From contig NZ_JACHMI010000001.1 of NCBI RefSeq assembly GCF_014207985.1, positions 1,781,001 through 1,845,000 on the forward strand: 64,000 nt of DNA, given 5' to 3'. Below, piece by piece: positions 25,446 to 33,530 of this stretch. Below the pieces are notes generated by a model. It ran no database searches and was not told the origin of the DNA. It was given only the letters and a program-made list of their open reading frames with translations. Position numbers and translations under genes: made by a program. Origin of the DNA: Nonomuraea rubra (GTDB lineage Bacteria; Actinomycetota; Actinomycetes; Streptosporangiales; Streptosporangiaceae). Within the stretch, counting starts at the first letter, position 1. Every line of letters begins with the position of its first letter.

Positions 25446-26201
25446 TTACGCGGTGGCGGGCATGTCGGCGCTGTCAGGCGTGTTCGTGTCGTTCGTGCCG
25501 TCCGGCGTGGTGGTGGGTGGGTGGAGGGCGACGTGGGCGGCGATCAGTTCGGCTACGTCGGCGGGCGGGGTGTCAGCGGGGATGTCGGTGACGGGGTAGG
25601 TGCCATCGGGGCCGGTGTGGCCGAGGTAGGTCCATTCGATCGTGAGCGGTGGCGCGAGGGGGGCGGCATCGGTGGCGGCATCGGCCGGGGGCAGCGTGAT
25701 GATCAGTTGGACGAGGTGGTGGTCCGGTGAGCGGTAGAGCTGGTCGAAGGTGTCGCATGGCCGGTTTTCGTTGCGGTGGTGCCGGTTGCCCTGGGCGTGG
25801 CGTTGGTAGCCGTGTTGGGTCAGGGCGCGGGTGTAGGGCAGCGTGAGGGGCATGCACGCGGCGATGTCGGCGCGGTCGTGGTAGTAGTCGCCGAGGATGT
25901 CGGTCATGTGGGCGGCGATCAGGTAGAAGTCGGGCGGTGCGCCCGGCGTGCATGCCGGGCAGGTGGAGGTGTCTTCGCCGGGGTCGCACTTGCCTCCGAG
26001 GGTGAACATGTCCTCGTAGGTGCAGATCTCGAGGAGGCTGCCGTCGTCGCCGCGTTCGGCGCGGACGATGACGGGTTGCGCGTGGCGGTCGTCCCACATG
26101 ATCGCCCATCCGGGGCCGTAGTTGGCTAGCGCGCGGGCGTGCGCGGGGCTGACCATGCGGCGGCGGGCGGCCGTGGTGGCGAGTGTCATGCGGTGTGTCA
26201 T
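25446..26201 (-). CDS. hypothetical protein with Cys cluster
   Basis: A 251-residue protein of unknown family. The middle has a Cys-containing stretch (KCDPGEDTSTCPACTPGAPP) that could bind a metal, followed by a compact segment (DFYLIAAHMTDILGDYYHDRA). The C-terminal part from about residue 160 is acidic and ends in a Thr/Asp/Pro-rich tail (TTTPDGTNDTNTPD). No signal peptide or membrane span. The gene is oriented away from the next plus-strand gene, with 410 bases between them. Similar lone genes occur in actinobacterial plasmid-like regions; no role can be assigned. Confidence 0.6.
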   Translation of the reverse strand: MTHRMTLATTAARRRMVSPAHARALANYGPGWAIMWDDRHAQPVIVRAERGDDGSLLEICTYEDMFTLGGKCDPGEDTSTCPACTPGAPPDFYLIAAHMTDILGDYYHDRADIAACMPLTLPYTRALTQHGYQRHAQGNRHHRNENRPCDTFDQLYRSPDHHLVQLIITLPPADAATDAAPLAPPLTIEWTYLGHTGPDGTYPVTDIPADTPPADVAELIAAHVALHPPTTTPDGTNDTNTPDSADMPATA

Positions 26202-26614
26202 GTGGGTGTGCCTTTCGATGTCCCCGGCGTTTATTCCGGTGCCGTGTCGGCGGTGTTTACCGCCTAATTCAATGGACGCTCGACCCGCGTATGTTTGTCA
26301 ACCGGGATGCGTATTAACCTCGCAGATTCTTTCGCGCGATATTCGGGTAATCGGGTACCGTTCGCCGTCGTCCGGTGAAATAGGTGAAGAGCTGGACGTG
26401 CGCCGGATGTCAAGCCAATCCCGTGAGTTTCCTGTGAGGTGTTTCGCCAGGTCGCCGGTTGGTTTGTTAGGTTAGCCTCTCCAGCCGTTGGGGTGACTAA
26501 ATTTGTTGGCCGGTCGACTTGCTGTCTGCGTTATGTGCGAGGGATGGTCGTGACGCAAACGAAAAAACACCGGCCGGACGGGGCCGGTGTAGCGACCGGA
26601 AAGGGCGTCACGAA
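26202..26614. promoter_or_regulatory. divergent intergenic region, AT-richer than surroundings
   Basis: About 410 bases between divergent genes at 26201 and 26615, with runs such as ACTAAATTTGTTGG that are unusually AT-rich for this window. It probably carries promoters for both flanking genes and includes the hairpin described separately. No ORF with protein-like composition is seen. Confidence 0.45.
26568..26591 (-). terminator. intrinsic-terminator-like hairpin, active on the minus strand
   Basis: ACACCGGCC and GGCCGGTGT form a perfect 9-bp stem with a 6-base loop. An A6 run precedes it on the plus strand, so a minus-strand transcript would read a GC stem followed by six T, the classic intrinsic terminator. 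It lies 23 bases before the start of the gene at 26615. Confidence 0.6.
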
Positions 26615-27811
26615 ATGGCTATTCACATCGCGGAAATGACCGCTACCGACACCGCCCCCGCTGACGCGGAAACCGCCGCCGTCATTCCCGCCGACGCCGC
26701 GCCCCTGGCGGCCCCTGACGGCCCCGACGCCGCCGCCCCGGACACCGGCAATGCCCTGGACGCGGACGGGCGCGTGGCGGCGGTGTGGGTGGCGCTGAAC
26801 GCCGAGCCGGGTTCGTCGGCCACGGTGATCGGGGCGGCGGCCGGGCTGAGCCGGATGGTGGCGGGCAAGATCCTCAACCAGTTCGAGGCCGAGGGGCGCG
26901 CCCGCCGTGAGCCGGGCGTGAGCGACGGTCAGACGCGGGGCCGCGCCGCTGACCGGTGGTTCCCGATCATCGCTGACACCTCCGTACCGACCGGCGCCGC
27001 TGACGCGTTGGGCCCGGTCCTGGAGCCGTCGGATGGCGCGCCCGGCGCGATCACCGTGCCGGAGGCGGAAACCCCGAACGCCGACGTGGTACTCGCCTCG
27101 GATGAGGAGGTGGTCCCCTCCGCCATTGTGTCGGCCGACCCGGCCATGGCGGACGAGCCGACCGGCGAGGCGGGCCTGGCCGAGGCGCCGGGTGGCCAGC
27201 CGGAGGGTCTGAGCGTCGACGACCCGGCCGGTCACGGTCCGGATCAGCTGGGCGGCGGAGACAGCTCGGTTCCCGACGCCGACATGTCCGAGGTGGTGTC
27301 GGAGTCGGTGGCCGATGATCCGGCATGGGTGCGGGCGCGGGCGGACCTGACGGAACTGATCGAATTGTTCGGCGGGGTGATCTCGGCACAGGATGACGGC
27401 AACGCCGTGATGGCGTTGGGGTGCCTGGAGATGGCGATGGCGAAGGTCGCTACGGCGCACCGTAACGCGCGCGCGGTGCTGACCGGCACCGACCCCGCCC
27501 CGGCCCGAGGTGGGACCGCCGTCCGTCCGGGAACCAGTGGCAGCGCCCCCGGTGGGGTGCGGCCGGGGGCGCTGCGGGATCGGGTGTACGCGCACCTGAT
27601 CGAGTACCCGGGCAAGGACTTCACCCCGTACGAGATCGGCAAGGTGCTGGACGCCTCATCCGGTGCGGTGGCCAACGCGTTGGACCGGCTGGTCAACCTC
27701 GGCCTGGCGGTGCTGACCTGTGAGCGGCCCCGCCGGTTCGCCCTCACCCCCACCGACGCCCCGACCGGCGCCCCGTCCGAGGCCAGCGCGGCGGACACCT
27801 ACACCGGCTGA
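26615..27811 (+). CDS. hypothetical protein with winged-helix-like segments
   Basis: A 398-residue protein. An Ala/Pro/Asp-rich N-terminus is followed by a possible winged helix at about 45-105 (VAAVWVALNAEPGSSATVI, then IGAAAGLSRMVAGKI), a disordered acidic middle, a helical segment at about 240-290, and a second winged-helix-like block at about 325-385 (LRDRVYAHLIEYPGKDFTP, IGKVLDASSGAVANALDRL). MarR-like or replication-associated regulators look like this; no family is certain. AAAGGG lies about ten bases before the ATG. It begins a run of plus-strand accessory genes continuing to 31419. Confidence 0.6.
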   Translation: MAIHIAEMTATDTAPADAETAAVIPADAAPLAAPDGPDAAAPDTGNALDADGRVAAVWVALNAEPGSSATVIGAAAGLSRMVAGKILNQFEAEGRARREPGVSDGQTRGRAADRWFPIIADTSVPTGAADALGPVLEPSDGAPGAITVPEAETPNADVVLASDEEVVPSAIVSADPAMADEPTGEAGLAEAPGGQPEGLSVDDPAGHGPDQLGGGDSSVPDADMSEVVSESVADDPAWVRARADLTELIELFGGVISAQDDGNAVMALGCLEMAMAKVATAHRNARAVLTGTDPAPARGGTAVRPGTSGSAPGGVRPGALRDRVYAHLIEYPGKDFTPYEIGKVLDASSGAVANALDRLVNLGLAVLTCERPRRFALTPTDAPTGAPSEASAADTYTG

Positions 27812-28060
27812 ACGAGGGTCAGGGCGGGCTATCCCATGTCGGCCCGCCCCGGACCCCGTAGCCCGGCCGGTCGCCCTACCGACGCCCACCGCAACCCACG
27901 GCCCACCCCCAGCTCACACGCCGGGCGGTAACACCGTCCGGCCACCCCGGGCCACCTCCATCGATCCCCGCTCCACTGGCCCTGACGCTGAGGGGCCAAC
28001 CCCCACATCTGTTCGTCATCGCGTCTGTTTCGCCTGCCCACACATCAGAAAGGCCCTGTC

Positions 28061-29065
28061 ATGGCTCACGAAATCGAGATCTTCGCCAACGGTTCGGCCG
28101 GGTTCGCCGCCGCCGGTAAGCCCGGCTGGCACGGGCTCGGCTACACCGCGCCTGGCCCGATGACCGCCGAGGACCTGCTGGTCAACGCCCAGCTCGCTGG
28201 ATGGAACGTGCGCAAGGTGCCGGTCGGTCAGGTGACCGACCCCGTCACCGGACAGCCGGTCACCACGGATGAGGACTTCCTGGTGGTGCGCACCAACCCG
28301 GTCACCGGGGTGCCGGAACGGCTCGGCCGTGTCGGCAAGGAGTACGAGGTGTTGCAGAACGAGGAGGTGACCGCGTTCCTGCAGACCCTGGTGGATGAGT
28401 CGGGGGCGGTGTTCGACACCGGCGGGTCGCTGAACAACGGGCGGCGCATCTTCGTCACCATGCGGCTGCCCGAGCCGCTCATGGTGGGCGGGTTCGATCA
28501 GGTGGACCTGTACCTGGCGGCGTTCTCCCGGCATGACGGGTGGGGGTCGTTCGTGACCGTGGCGACCCCGGTCCGGGTCGTCTGTGCGAACACCGAACGG
28601 GCGGCGCTGGCCAACCACGCCTCGAAGTTCACCGTCCGGCACACCGGCCGGATGGCCGGGCGCATCGCCGAGGCCCGCGACGCGCTGAAGCTGACCTGGC
28701 GGCACGGTCAGGCGTTCGCCGCCGAAGCCGAGAAGCTCCTCGCGACCCCGATGACATTTTCCGAGTTCCGTCAGTTCACCAACGTCCTGTACCCGATCCC
28801 GCCGGGCGCGAAGGATCTGGCGCGCAAGAACCGCGAACTGACCCTGCGCCAGCTGGAGCACCTGTTCGCCCACGCGCCCACCCAAGAGCCGATCCGCAAC
28901 ACCCGCTGGGCCGCCTACAACGCGGTGACCGAGCGGCTGGACCACCGCAGCCCCGTGTTCGGCAGCCGGGACGTGGCGGCCGTGCGCGCGGAGCGGGCCC
29001 TGCTCGACGACCACGAGCACGCCAAGATCAAGACCCGCGCGTTCCGGCTCCTGTCCACCGCCTGA
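28061..29065 (+). CDS. DUF932/TIGR03299-family phage/plasmid-like protein
   Basis: A 334-residue DUF932 protein, known from phages, plasmids and integrative elements, of unknown biochemical role. Recognisable blocks are PGWHGLGYTAPGPMTAEDLL near residue 28, VGKEYEVLQNEEV near 95, RRIFVTMRLPEPL near 130, and the TPVRVVCANTERAAL segment near 170. The C-terminal half (SEFRQFTNVLYPIPPG, then RNTRWAAYNAVTERLDHR) is also as expected for the family. It is the second gene of the plus-strand accessory block, and 250 bases without a gene precede it. Confidence 0.88.
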   Translation: MAHEIEIFANGSAGFAAAGKPGWHGLGYTAPGPMTAEDLLVNAQLAGWNVRKVPVGQVTDPVTGQPVTTDEDFLVVRTNPVTGVPERLGRVGKEYEVLQNEEVTAFLQTLVDESGAVFDTGGSLNNGRRIFVTMRLPEPLMVGGFDQVDLYLAAFSRHDGWGSFVTVATPVRVVCANTERAALANHASKFTVRHTGRMAGRIAEARDALKLTWRHGQAFAAEAEKLLATPMTFSEFRQFTNVLYPIPPGAKDLARKNRELTLRQLEHLFAHAPTQEPIRNTRWAAYNAVTERLDHRSPVFGSRDVAAVRAERALLDDHEHAKIKTRAFRLLSTA

Positions 29066-29245
29066 CCCACAGCCCGTGGCATCCGGTACAGGCCCCAGCC
29101 CGGGGGCCGTACCGGACACCACCCCCGAACCCGCCGCACAGACCGTCCGGCGTGACCTCGGCTGCGCCCGGCCCCGGGCTGCCGGGCGGGCCACGCCAGG
29201 CCTCACGCCGCGTACGTCATCAACCGCTCACCGAAGGAGACCGTC

Positions 29246-29698
29246 ATGGGACGACTCGAAGATCTAGCCGTTCACTACGCCAACGCCGCCCGCTGGGAAC
29301 TGAGCCAGGCGCTCAACCGCATCGCCACCCTGGACGACGAGGGCACGTTGCACGACAAGGACCTGGCCCGGATCGCCTACGCCTACCAGCGGATGTCGTG
29401 GTGGCAGCAGGTCACCGACCTGACCCACGGCCGCGAGGACACCGTGGACGGTGCGACCGCGTTGCTCACCGTGCGGCAACGCGCCCAGGACCTGCTGATC
29501 AACGCCCGCCCGGTGAACAACGGCGGCTTGTTCGTCCTGGCGATGGCCGAGGCCCGCCGGGGCGGCGCGCGCGCCTTTCTCGACGCGACCGAGAAACTCG
29601 CCGACGCGCTCGCTCTCCTCTCCGATCACGACACCCGCCCGGCCGAAGGGATCACGCCCGCGACCGAACAGGCCCCGGCCGAGGGCCGCCGTCCGTGA
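29246..29698 (+). CDS. hypothetical small helical protein
   Basis: A 150-residue, mostly helical protein (DLAVHYANAARWELSQALN, ARIAYAYQRMSWWQQV, ALLTVRQRAQDLLINA). No signal peptide or known domain. AAGGAG lies just before the ATG, so the start is secure. It is one of four tightly spaced plus-strand genes that follow the DUF932 gene and look like an accessory module of a mobile element. Function unknown. Confidence 0.65.
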   Translation: MGRLEDLAVHYANAARWELSQALNRIATLDDEGTLHDKDLARIAYAYQRMSWWQQVTDLTHGREDTVDGATALLTVRQRAQDLLINARPVNNGGLFVLAMAEARRGGARAFLDATEKLADALALLSDHDTRPAEGITPATEQAPAEGRRP

Positions 29699-29798
29699 CG
29701 CCGCGCCCGGCGGGCGCGGCGTCGAGCCGCCAGCCGGGCGCTCACCCCATGACCCACCCCTCACCCATCCCTGCAACTCAGCGAAAGGACGACCACCG

Positions 29799-30374
29799 AT
29801 GGATGACCCCTGCCAGCCCGGCACCCTGCCGCCACCCCGTCGCCCGGTCAGCATCACCGCCGCGCGGGACACCACCACCGGCCATCACGAACAAGCGTGG
29901 CCCTCATGCGATCAGCTGACCACCGAGAAGATCACCACTGTCCGTCACACCTGCTACACCGCGGCAGCCAAAGCGATCTTCGCCTTGCAGAACGGCCAAC
30001 GGCTGACCGGCGAGCAGCTGTTCGTCACCGCCCACGCCCAGGCAGCACGCGCCTGGTGGGACCTGGTGCAGGAGGAGATCACCAGCAAGCAACTGAGCTC
30101 CGATCACGCCCTGCGGCGGGTGCGCTCCTGGGCCCGCCACTACCTCACCGCCGAACCTCCGGCCGCCCGGCCGGGCACGCTGTTCGATCACGCCCTCGCC
30201 CACGCCGCCCGCATGGCCGCCCGCGACTTCCTCAACGACAGCGGCCACCTGCTCACCCAGCACCTCATCCACCAGGCAGCCCATCCGGCGGCCCCCTCCG
30301 CCACACCCGCAGAACACGATCACCCTCGACCGGTCCACCCCACCCCGCCCGCACCGACGGTGGTGGCGCCGTGA
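29799..30374 (+). CDS. hypothetical protein, paralogue of the next gene
   Basis: A 191-residue helical protein. The block IFALQNGQRLTGEQLFVTA, then HAQAARAWWDLVQEEI, then SWARHYLT, corresponds to FRRLGRGERLSAEQIYDTL, HTVCTWWLLVARHIEYA and RFISWIA in the next gene, so the two are tandem paralogues. AAAGGA precedes the ATG at 29799. Its stop overlaps a possible GTG start of the next gene. The C-terminal part is Pro/His-rich. No family is recognised. Confidence 0.65.
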   Translation: MDDPCQPGTLPPPRRPVSITAARDTTTGHHEQAWPSCDQLTTEKITTVRHTCYTAAAKAIFALQNGQRLTGEQLFVTAHAQAARAWWDLVQEEITSKQLSSDHALRRVRSWARHYLTAEPPAARPGTLFDHALAHAARMAARDFLNDSGHLLTQHLIHQAAHPAAPSATPAEHDHPRPVHPTPPAPTVVAP

Positions 30375-30442
30375 CCGAGCAGCCGACCACGCGAGCGCAT
30401 CCCGGCGCTGGCGCGAACCCCGCAGGAAAGGACAGCACCGTC

Positions 30443-30952
30443 ATGAACGACGCTCAGCAGCCCCCCGCCACCGGCACGCCGACCCCAGCGGTCCCGGCTT
30501 CGCTGGAGGCGATCATCGAGCAGGCCCGCAGCGCCCGCCAGCATCACACCGAGGACACCTTCCGGCGTCTGGGCCGGGGCGAGCGGCTGAGCGCCGAGCA
30601 GATCTACGACACCCTGCACGCGCACACCGTGTGTACCTGGTGGCTGCTGGTGGCCCGGCACATCGAGTACGCCGACAGCGGCGGCTTGCGCCGGTCCCAG
30701 ACCATCGCCAGGTTCATCTCCTGGATCGCCCCCTACGCCACCGACCCCACCCCACCCGAACCCGCGACGCAGGCACCGGCATCCGGGGCGGACAGCGAGC
30801 GCGGCGCCGCCCTCGACCAGCTCGAGCGCAGCCTGGCGCTCATCCGGCAGAACGCCGCCCGCGCCTTCCTCACCCAAGCCGAGACACTCGCGCCGGCCTG
30901 CTCCCACCAGCAGACCCCCGACGCTTCTCCCGGGCAGGAGGCCACGGCATGA
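30443..30952 (+). CDS. hypothetical protein, paralogue of the previous gene
   Basis: A 169-residue helical protein with the LGRGERLSAEQIYDTL motif shared with the preceding gene, then a Pro/Ala-rich spacer and a terminal helix (LALIRQNAARAFLTQAETL) that is also similar between the two. The ATG at 30443 has AGGAAAGGA upstream; a GTG at 30371, overlapping the previous stop, is an alternative in-frame start. Its stop overlaps the ParB-like gene start (ATGA), so the genes are translationally coupled. Confidence 0.65.
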   Translation: MNDAQQPPATGTPTPAVPASLEAIIEQARSARQHHTEDTFRRLGRGERLSAEQIYDTLHAHTVCTWWLLVARHIEYADSGGLRRSQTIARFISWIAPYATDPTPPEPATQAPASGADSERGAALDQLERSLALIRQNAARAFLTQAETLAPACSHQQTPDASPGQEATA

Positions 30953-31419
30953 CCCACCCCCACCCCAACCCCCACCGCACCGGCGACGCCACGTCCAGAT
31001 CGGACCGGTCGGATAGCACAGGTGTGGAGGTCTTCCAGATGCTCGGCTGGCGCTGGGACATCACCAAGGCCAAGAAGCTCACTCAAGGCCGGGCCCCGGA
31101 TGGATGGATCGTCCCTGAGCGGTGGGCGGCCATGATTCAGTTGATCGCCATCGACGCCGAGCACGCGACCCAGGTGGACCTGTCCGAGCCGTTGATCATG
31201 GCCACGGTACCGAACGGCGGCATGCTGATCATCGACGGCTGGCACCGCCTGTGCAAAGCTCTGGCCCTTGAGGTTGAGGAGCTGTTCGCCGTGGTCCTTA
31301 CGGAAGAGGAGGAGCTCGCCTGCCGGATCTTCGACGACAAAGAGGAGGACGACGAGGACGAGGCGGAGGGAGAAAGGGAGGGGGACACGGCGGACGAGGA
31401 TATGTTCGGTAGCGCCTGA
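30949..31419 (+). CDS. ParB/sulfiredoxin-like domain protein
   Basis: A 156-residue protein with a ParB-like core. The signature is MLIIDGWHRLCKALALEVEELFAVVLT (shortened here: IDGWHRLCKAL, about residues 92-102), the counterpart of the G-(E/D)-x-R-R/WHR box that holds phosphate in ParB-like and Srx-like folds. The C-terminus is a run of Asp/Glu (DDKEEDDEDEAEGERE), likely disordered. It lacks a DNA-binding HTH and is too short for a partition protein, so it may be a nucleotide-binding accessory factor. Start and previous stop overlap as ATGA. It is the last gene before a strong hairpin. Confidence 0.75.
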   Translation: MTHPHPNPHRTGDATSRSDRSDSTGVEVFQMLGWRWDITKAKKLTQGRAPDGWIVPERWAAMIQLIAIDAEHATQVDLSEPLIMATVPNGGMLIIDGWHRLCKALALEVEELFAVVLTEEEELACRIFDDKEEDDEDEAEGEREGDTADEDMFGSA

Positions 31420-31435
31420 TCCGGTGGCGTAGGGG

Positions 31436-31480
31436 GTGCGCCCCGTCCAGCACAGAGAAAGTGCGCTGGCCGGGGCACAC
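31436..31480. terminator. strong hairpin between convergent genes
   Basis: GTGCGCCCCGTCCAGC pairs with GCTGGCCGGGGCACAC with two mismatches and a loop around AGAGAAA. It lies between the ParB-like gene and the convergent GIY-YIG gene and could terminate both. Confidence 0.6.
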
Positions 31481-31506
31481 CTCCTCCGCCACCGGGTCTC
31501 ATGACG

Positions 31507-32229
31507 TTAGCGGCTGAGCGGTCCCTGATAGACGAAGGTGCCCGCCTTGATCTGCGCGATGATCTTCTTGACATCCTTTGGCGGGCCCAACGGCGGGCTG
31601 GCGTCGGGGGCCGATCCGACCGGGCTGAGGCGGGAGGGGGGCTTGCTCGCCTCGGGCCTGGGCCTGATTTCTCTGGCGAGAGGTCCGCCGCCGTCGGGGG
31701 CGCCTGCTGGGCGGGGGTGGAGGGTGTGCCCGATGAGCCGGAGTACGGACTCGATGGGCAGTAGGTAGTCGATGAGGCTGGTCTCGTCGTCGTCTGACAG
31801 GGTGGGGTCGTCCGGCCGGTTGCGGTTGTGCAGGTCGACTTGTCCGGCCTTGGCGAGATGGTCGTAGAGCTGTCCTTCCAGCCACCCGGCCTCGCTGCTG
31901 TTGAGCGTCTCGTCCTCGTTGGACTCGTAGCGGATGAGCAACGCCCGATACCAGTGCGCGCGGTCCTTGAGCTGCTGCAGCACGCGATGGCGTAGTCCGG
32001 GGTTGGTGGCTTTGCCGACGTAGGCTCCCCACCGCCCCTGCGGGTTGGGCCGGTCGAGCAGGATGTAGGCGCCGGGGACGTTCCAGCCTTTTTCGAGGCG
32101 GTTGGCGTGGTCGCGGTCGAGCAGGAGCATGCCGGCGACCTTGTGCTTGGCGCGGATCTTGATCGGGTTGTTGAGGTCGTGGGAGAGGCTGACCACGAGC
32201 TGGGACGGGGCAAACCGCATCGCGCACAC
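31507..32229 (-). CDS. GIY-YIG nuclease-like protein
   Basis: A 240-residue protein with a GIY-YIG core at about residues 50-110. GAYILLDRPNPQGRWGAYVGKATN carries the first strand (GAYIL replaces GIYxx) and the second (AYVG replaces YIG), followed by RVLQQLKDRAHWYRALLI and the acidic position in NSSEAGWLEGQLYDHL, which corresponds to the catalytic Glu of the family. The C-terminal third is Pro-rich with a final KDVKKIIAQIKAGTFV element. A DNA endonuclease role in the mobile region is plausible. The ATG is at 32229; an internal Met follows at residue 4. Confidence 0.78.
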   Translation of the reverse strand: MCAMRFAPSQLVVSLSHDLNNPIKIRAKHKVAGMLLLDRDHANRLEKGWNVPGAYILLDRPNPQGRWGAYVGKATNPGLRHRVLQQLKDRAHWYRALLIRYESNEDETLNSSEAGWLEGQLYDHLAKAGQVDLHNRNRPDDPTLSDDDETSLIDYLLPIESVLRLIGHTLHPRPAGAPDGGGPLAREIRPRPEASKPPSRLSPVGSAPDASPPLGPPKDVKKIIAQIKAGTFVYQGPLSR

Positions 32230-32412
32230 GAGGTGCCTCCTTTACCTGCGAACCTACGGAGATCTCCCGGACAGTATCGGATACATGCCTCTGCGTGACT
32301 GCGGGTTTCAGGAAGAAACGAGCAGCTCACCGCCGGATAGGTGCCATGCTGGTGGCGTTCTGGCTGGCGCTGTGACGGTCGTGGTTAGGCTGTCAGTCGC
32401 GTGATCAGTCGT

Positions 32413-32476
32413 GGCTGCGGCCGGGGATGCGGTGGGGCGTCCCCCAAGCCTGTGGGGGCCGTACGGCGGCCGCAGG
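32413..32476. terminator. nested hairpin after the T4SS operon
   Basis: An outer stem CTGCGGCC (32415-32422) with GGCCGCAG (32468-32475) encloses an inner stem CCCCCA/TGGGGG (32441-32458). It follows the last gene of the minus-strand conjugation operon and is a good terminator candidate. Confidence 0.5.
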
Positions 32477-32483
32477 GTGTTCC

Positions 32484-33530
32484 TCAGGGTCGGTGCTGAG
32501 CGGTGCCGTAGTGGCGTTGCAGCGGGTGTGGCGGTGGGTTAGCGGGGATCGGGTTGGCCGGTGACGGCGTGGGCGGTGGGACGGGTGAACCGATCAAGTC
32601 CCGCCGTTGATAACTGTCGATCTTTACCACGGTTCGGCGGTTGGGGGCGTGGATCATCTGGCCGCCTCCGAGGACGATGCCGACGTGTCCGGGGCCGTCG
32701 GCTTGCATGTTGAAGAAGGCGAGGTCGCCTGGTTGCTCTTGACCGGCTGGGATGGGTGGTCCGTGTCTCCATTGGTCGGCGGCGACGCGGGGGATGGTGA
32801 TGCCGGCTGCTTGGTAGGCGCGCATGGTCAAGCCGGAGCAGTCGAACGCGTCGGGGCCTTCGGCGCCCCATATGTACCGTTTGTCGAGTTGGGCGTGCGC
32901 ATACGTGAGGATGGCGGCGACCTGCTCGCCCGGCACGAGCGGGACGCAGGCCCCGGTCAGGGTATCGACGGTGTGCTGGGCGAGGGGCTCCCACTGCGCG
33001 TAGGCGTCGGGGAAGGCTGAGCGTTGGACGGCTTGGGCAGCTCGGGTGAGCGGGAGCTGCTCCCAGCGGGGCACCTTGGCCAGGCGCTCGTAGAAGGTGC
33101 TGGTGGCGTACCGGGGATCGAGGATCTGCTCCGTGGTTCCCCAGCCCTGCGAGGGGCGCTGCTGGAACAGGCCCAGGCTGTCGAGGTGGCCGTAGCGCAG
33201 GTTACGCAGCTGCGACTCCTGCAGAGCGGTGGCGACCGCGATGACGGCTGCCCGCGCGGGCAGGCCGCGCTCCAAAGCGACCTGGACGATGAGGGCGGTG
33301 TGCGTCTGCTGCTCGACGTCCAAGGCCAACGTGGAGGCCACGCTGGTCGATGCGTCGGCCGCGACCGACCCGCCCGCTGTGCTGCTCGTTGGGCTGCTGG
33401 TCGTCGCGGGTGTGATTGCGCAGGCCAGGCCGCCGGGTGTCCCGGAGCCGGTGAGGATGCTGGTGGCGGCCGCGATGAACGCGCAGATGAGGAGCAGCAG
33501 GAGGGCGGCGCCGGCCGCGGCGGCCTTCAC
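32484..33530 (-). CDS. T4SS cell-wall hydrolase, NlpC/P60 with lysozyme-like part
   Basis: A 348-residue peptidoglycan hydrolase. Residues 3-24 are a signal anchor. Residues 70-195 resemble a transglycosylase fold (ALQESQLRNL with a candidate Glu105, then DSLGLFQQRPSQGWG). The NlpC/P60 domain follows: Cys231 in DCSGL, His282 in GHVGIVL and His294 in MIHAPN form the expected triad of a D-Glu-diaminopimelate endopeptidase. It starts as GTG overlapping the previous stop (GTGA). Such an enzyme opens the cell wall for a conjugation channel. The C-terminal tail is Pro-rich. Confidence 0.88.
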   Translation of the reverse strand: MKAAAAGAALLLLLICAFIAAATSILTGSGTPGGLACAITPATTSSPTSSTAGGSVAADASTSVASTLALDVEQQTHTALIVQVALERGLPARAAVIAVATALQESQLRNLRYGHLDSLGLFQQRPSQGWGTTEQILDPRYATSTFYERLAKVPRWEQLPLTRAAQAVQRSAFPDAYAQWEPLAQHTVDTLTGACVPLVPGEQVAAILTYAHAQLDKRYIWGAEGPDAFDCSGLTMRAYQAAGITIPRVAADQWRHGPPIPAGQEQPGDLAFFNMQADGPGHVGIVLGGGQMIHAPNRRTVVKIDSYQRRDLIGSPVPPPTPSPANPIPANPPPHPLQRHYGTAQHRP

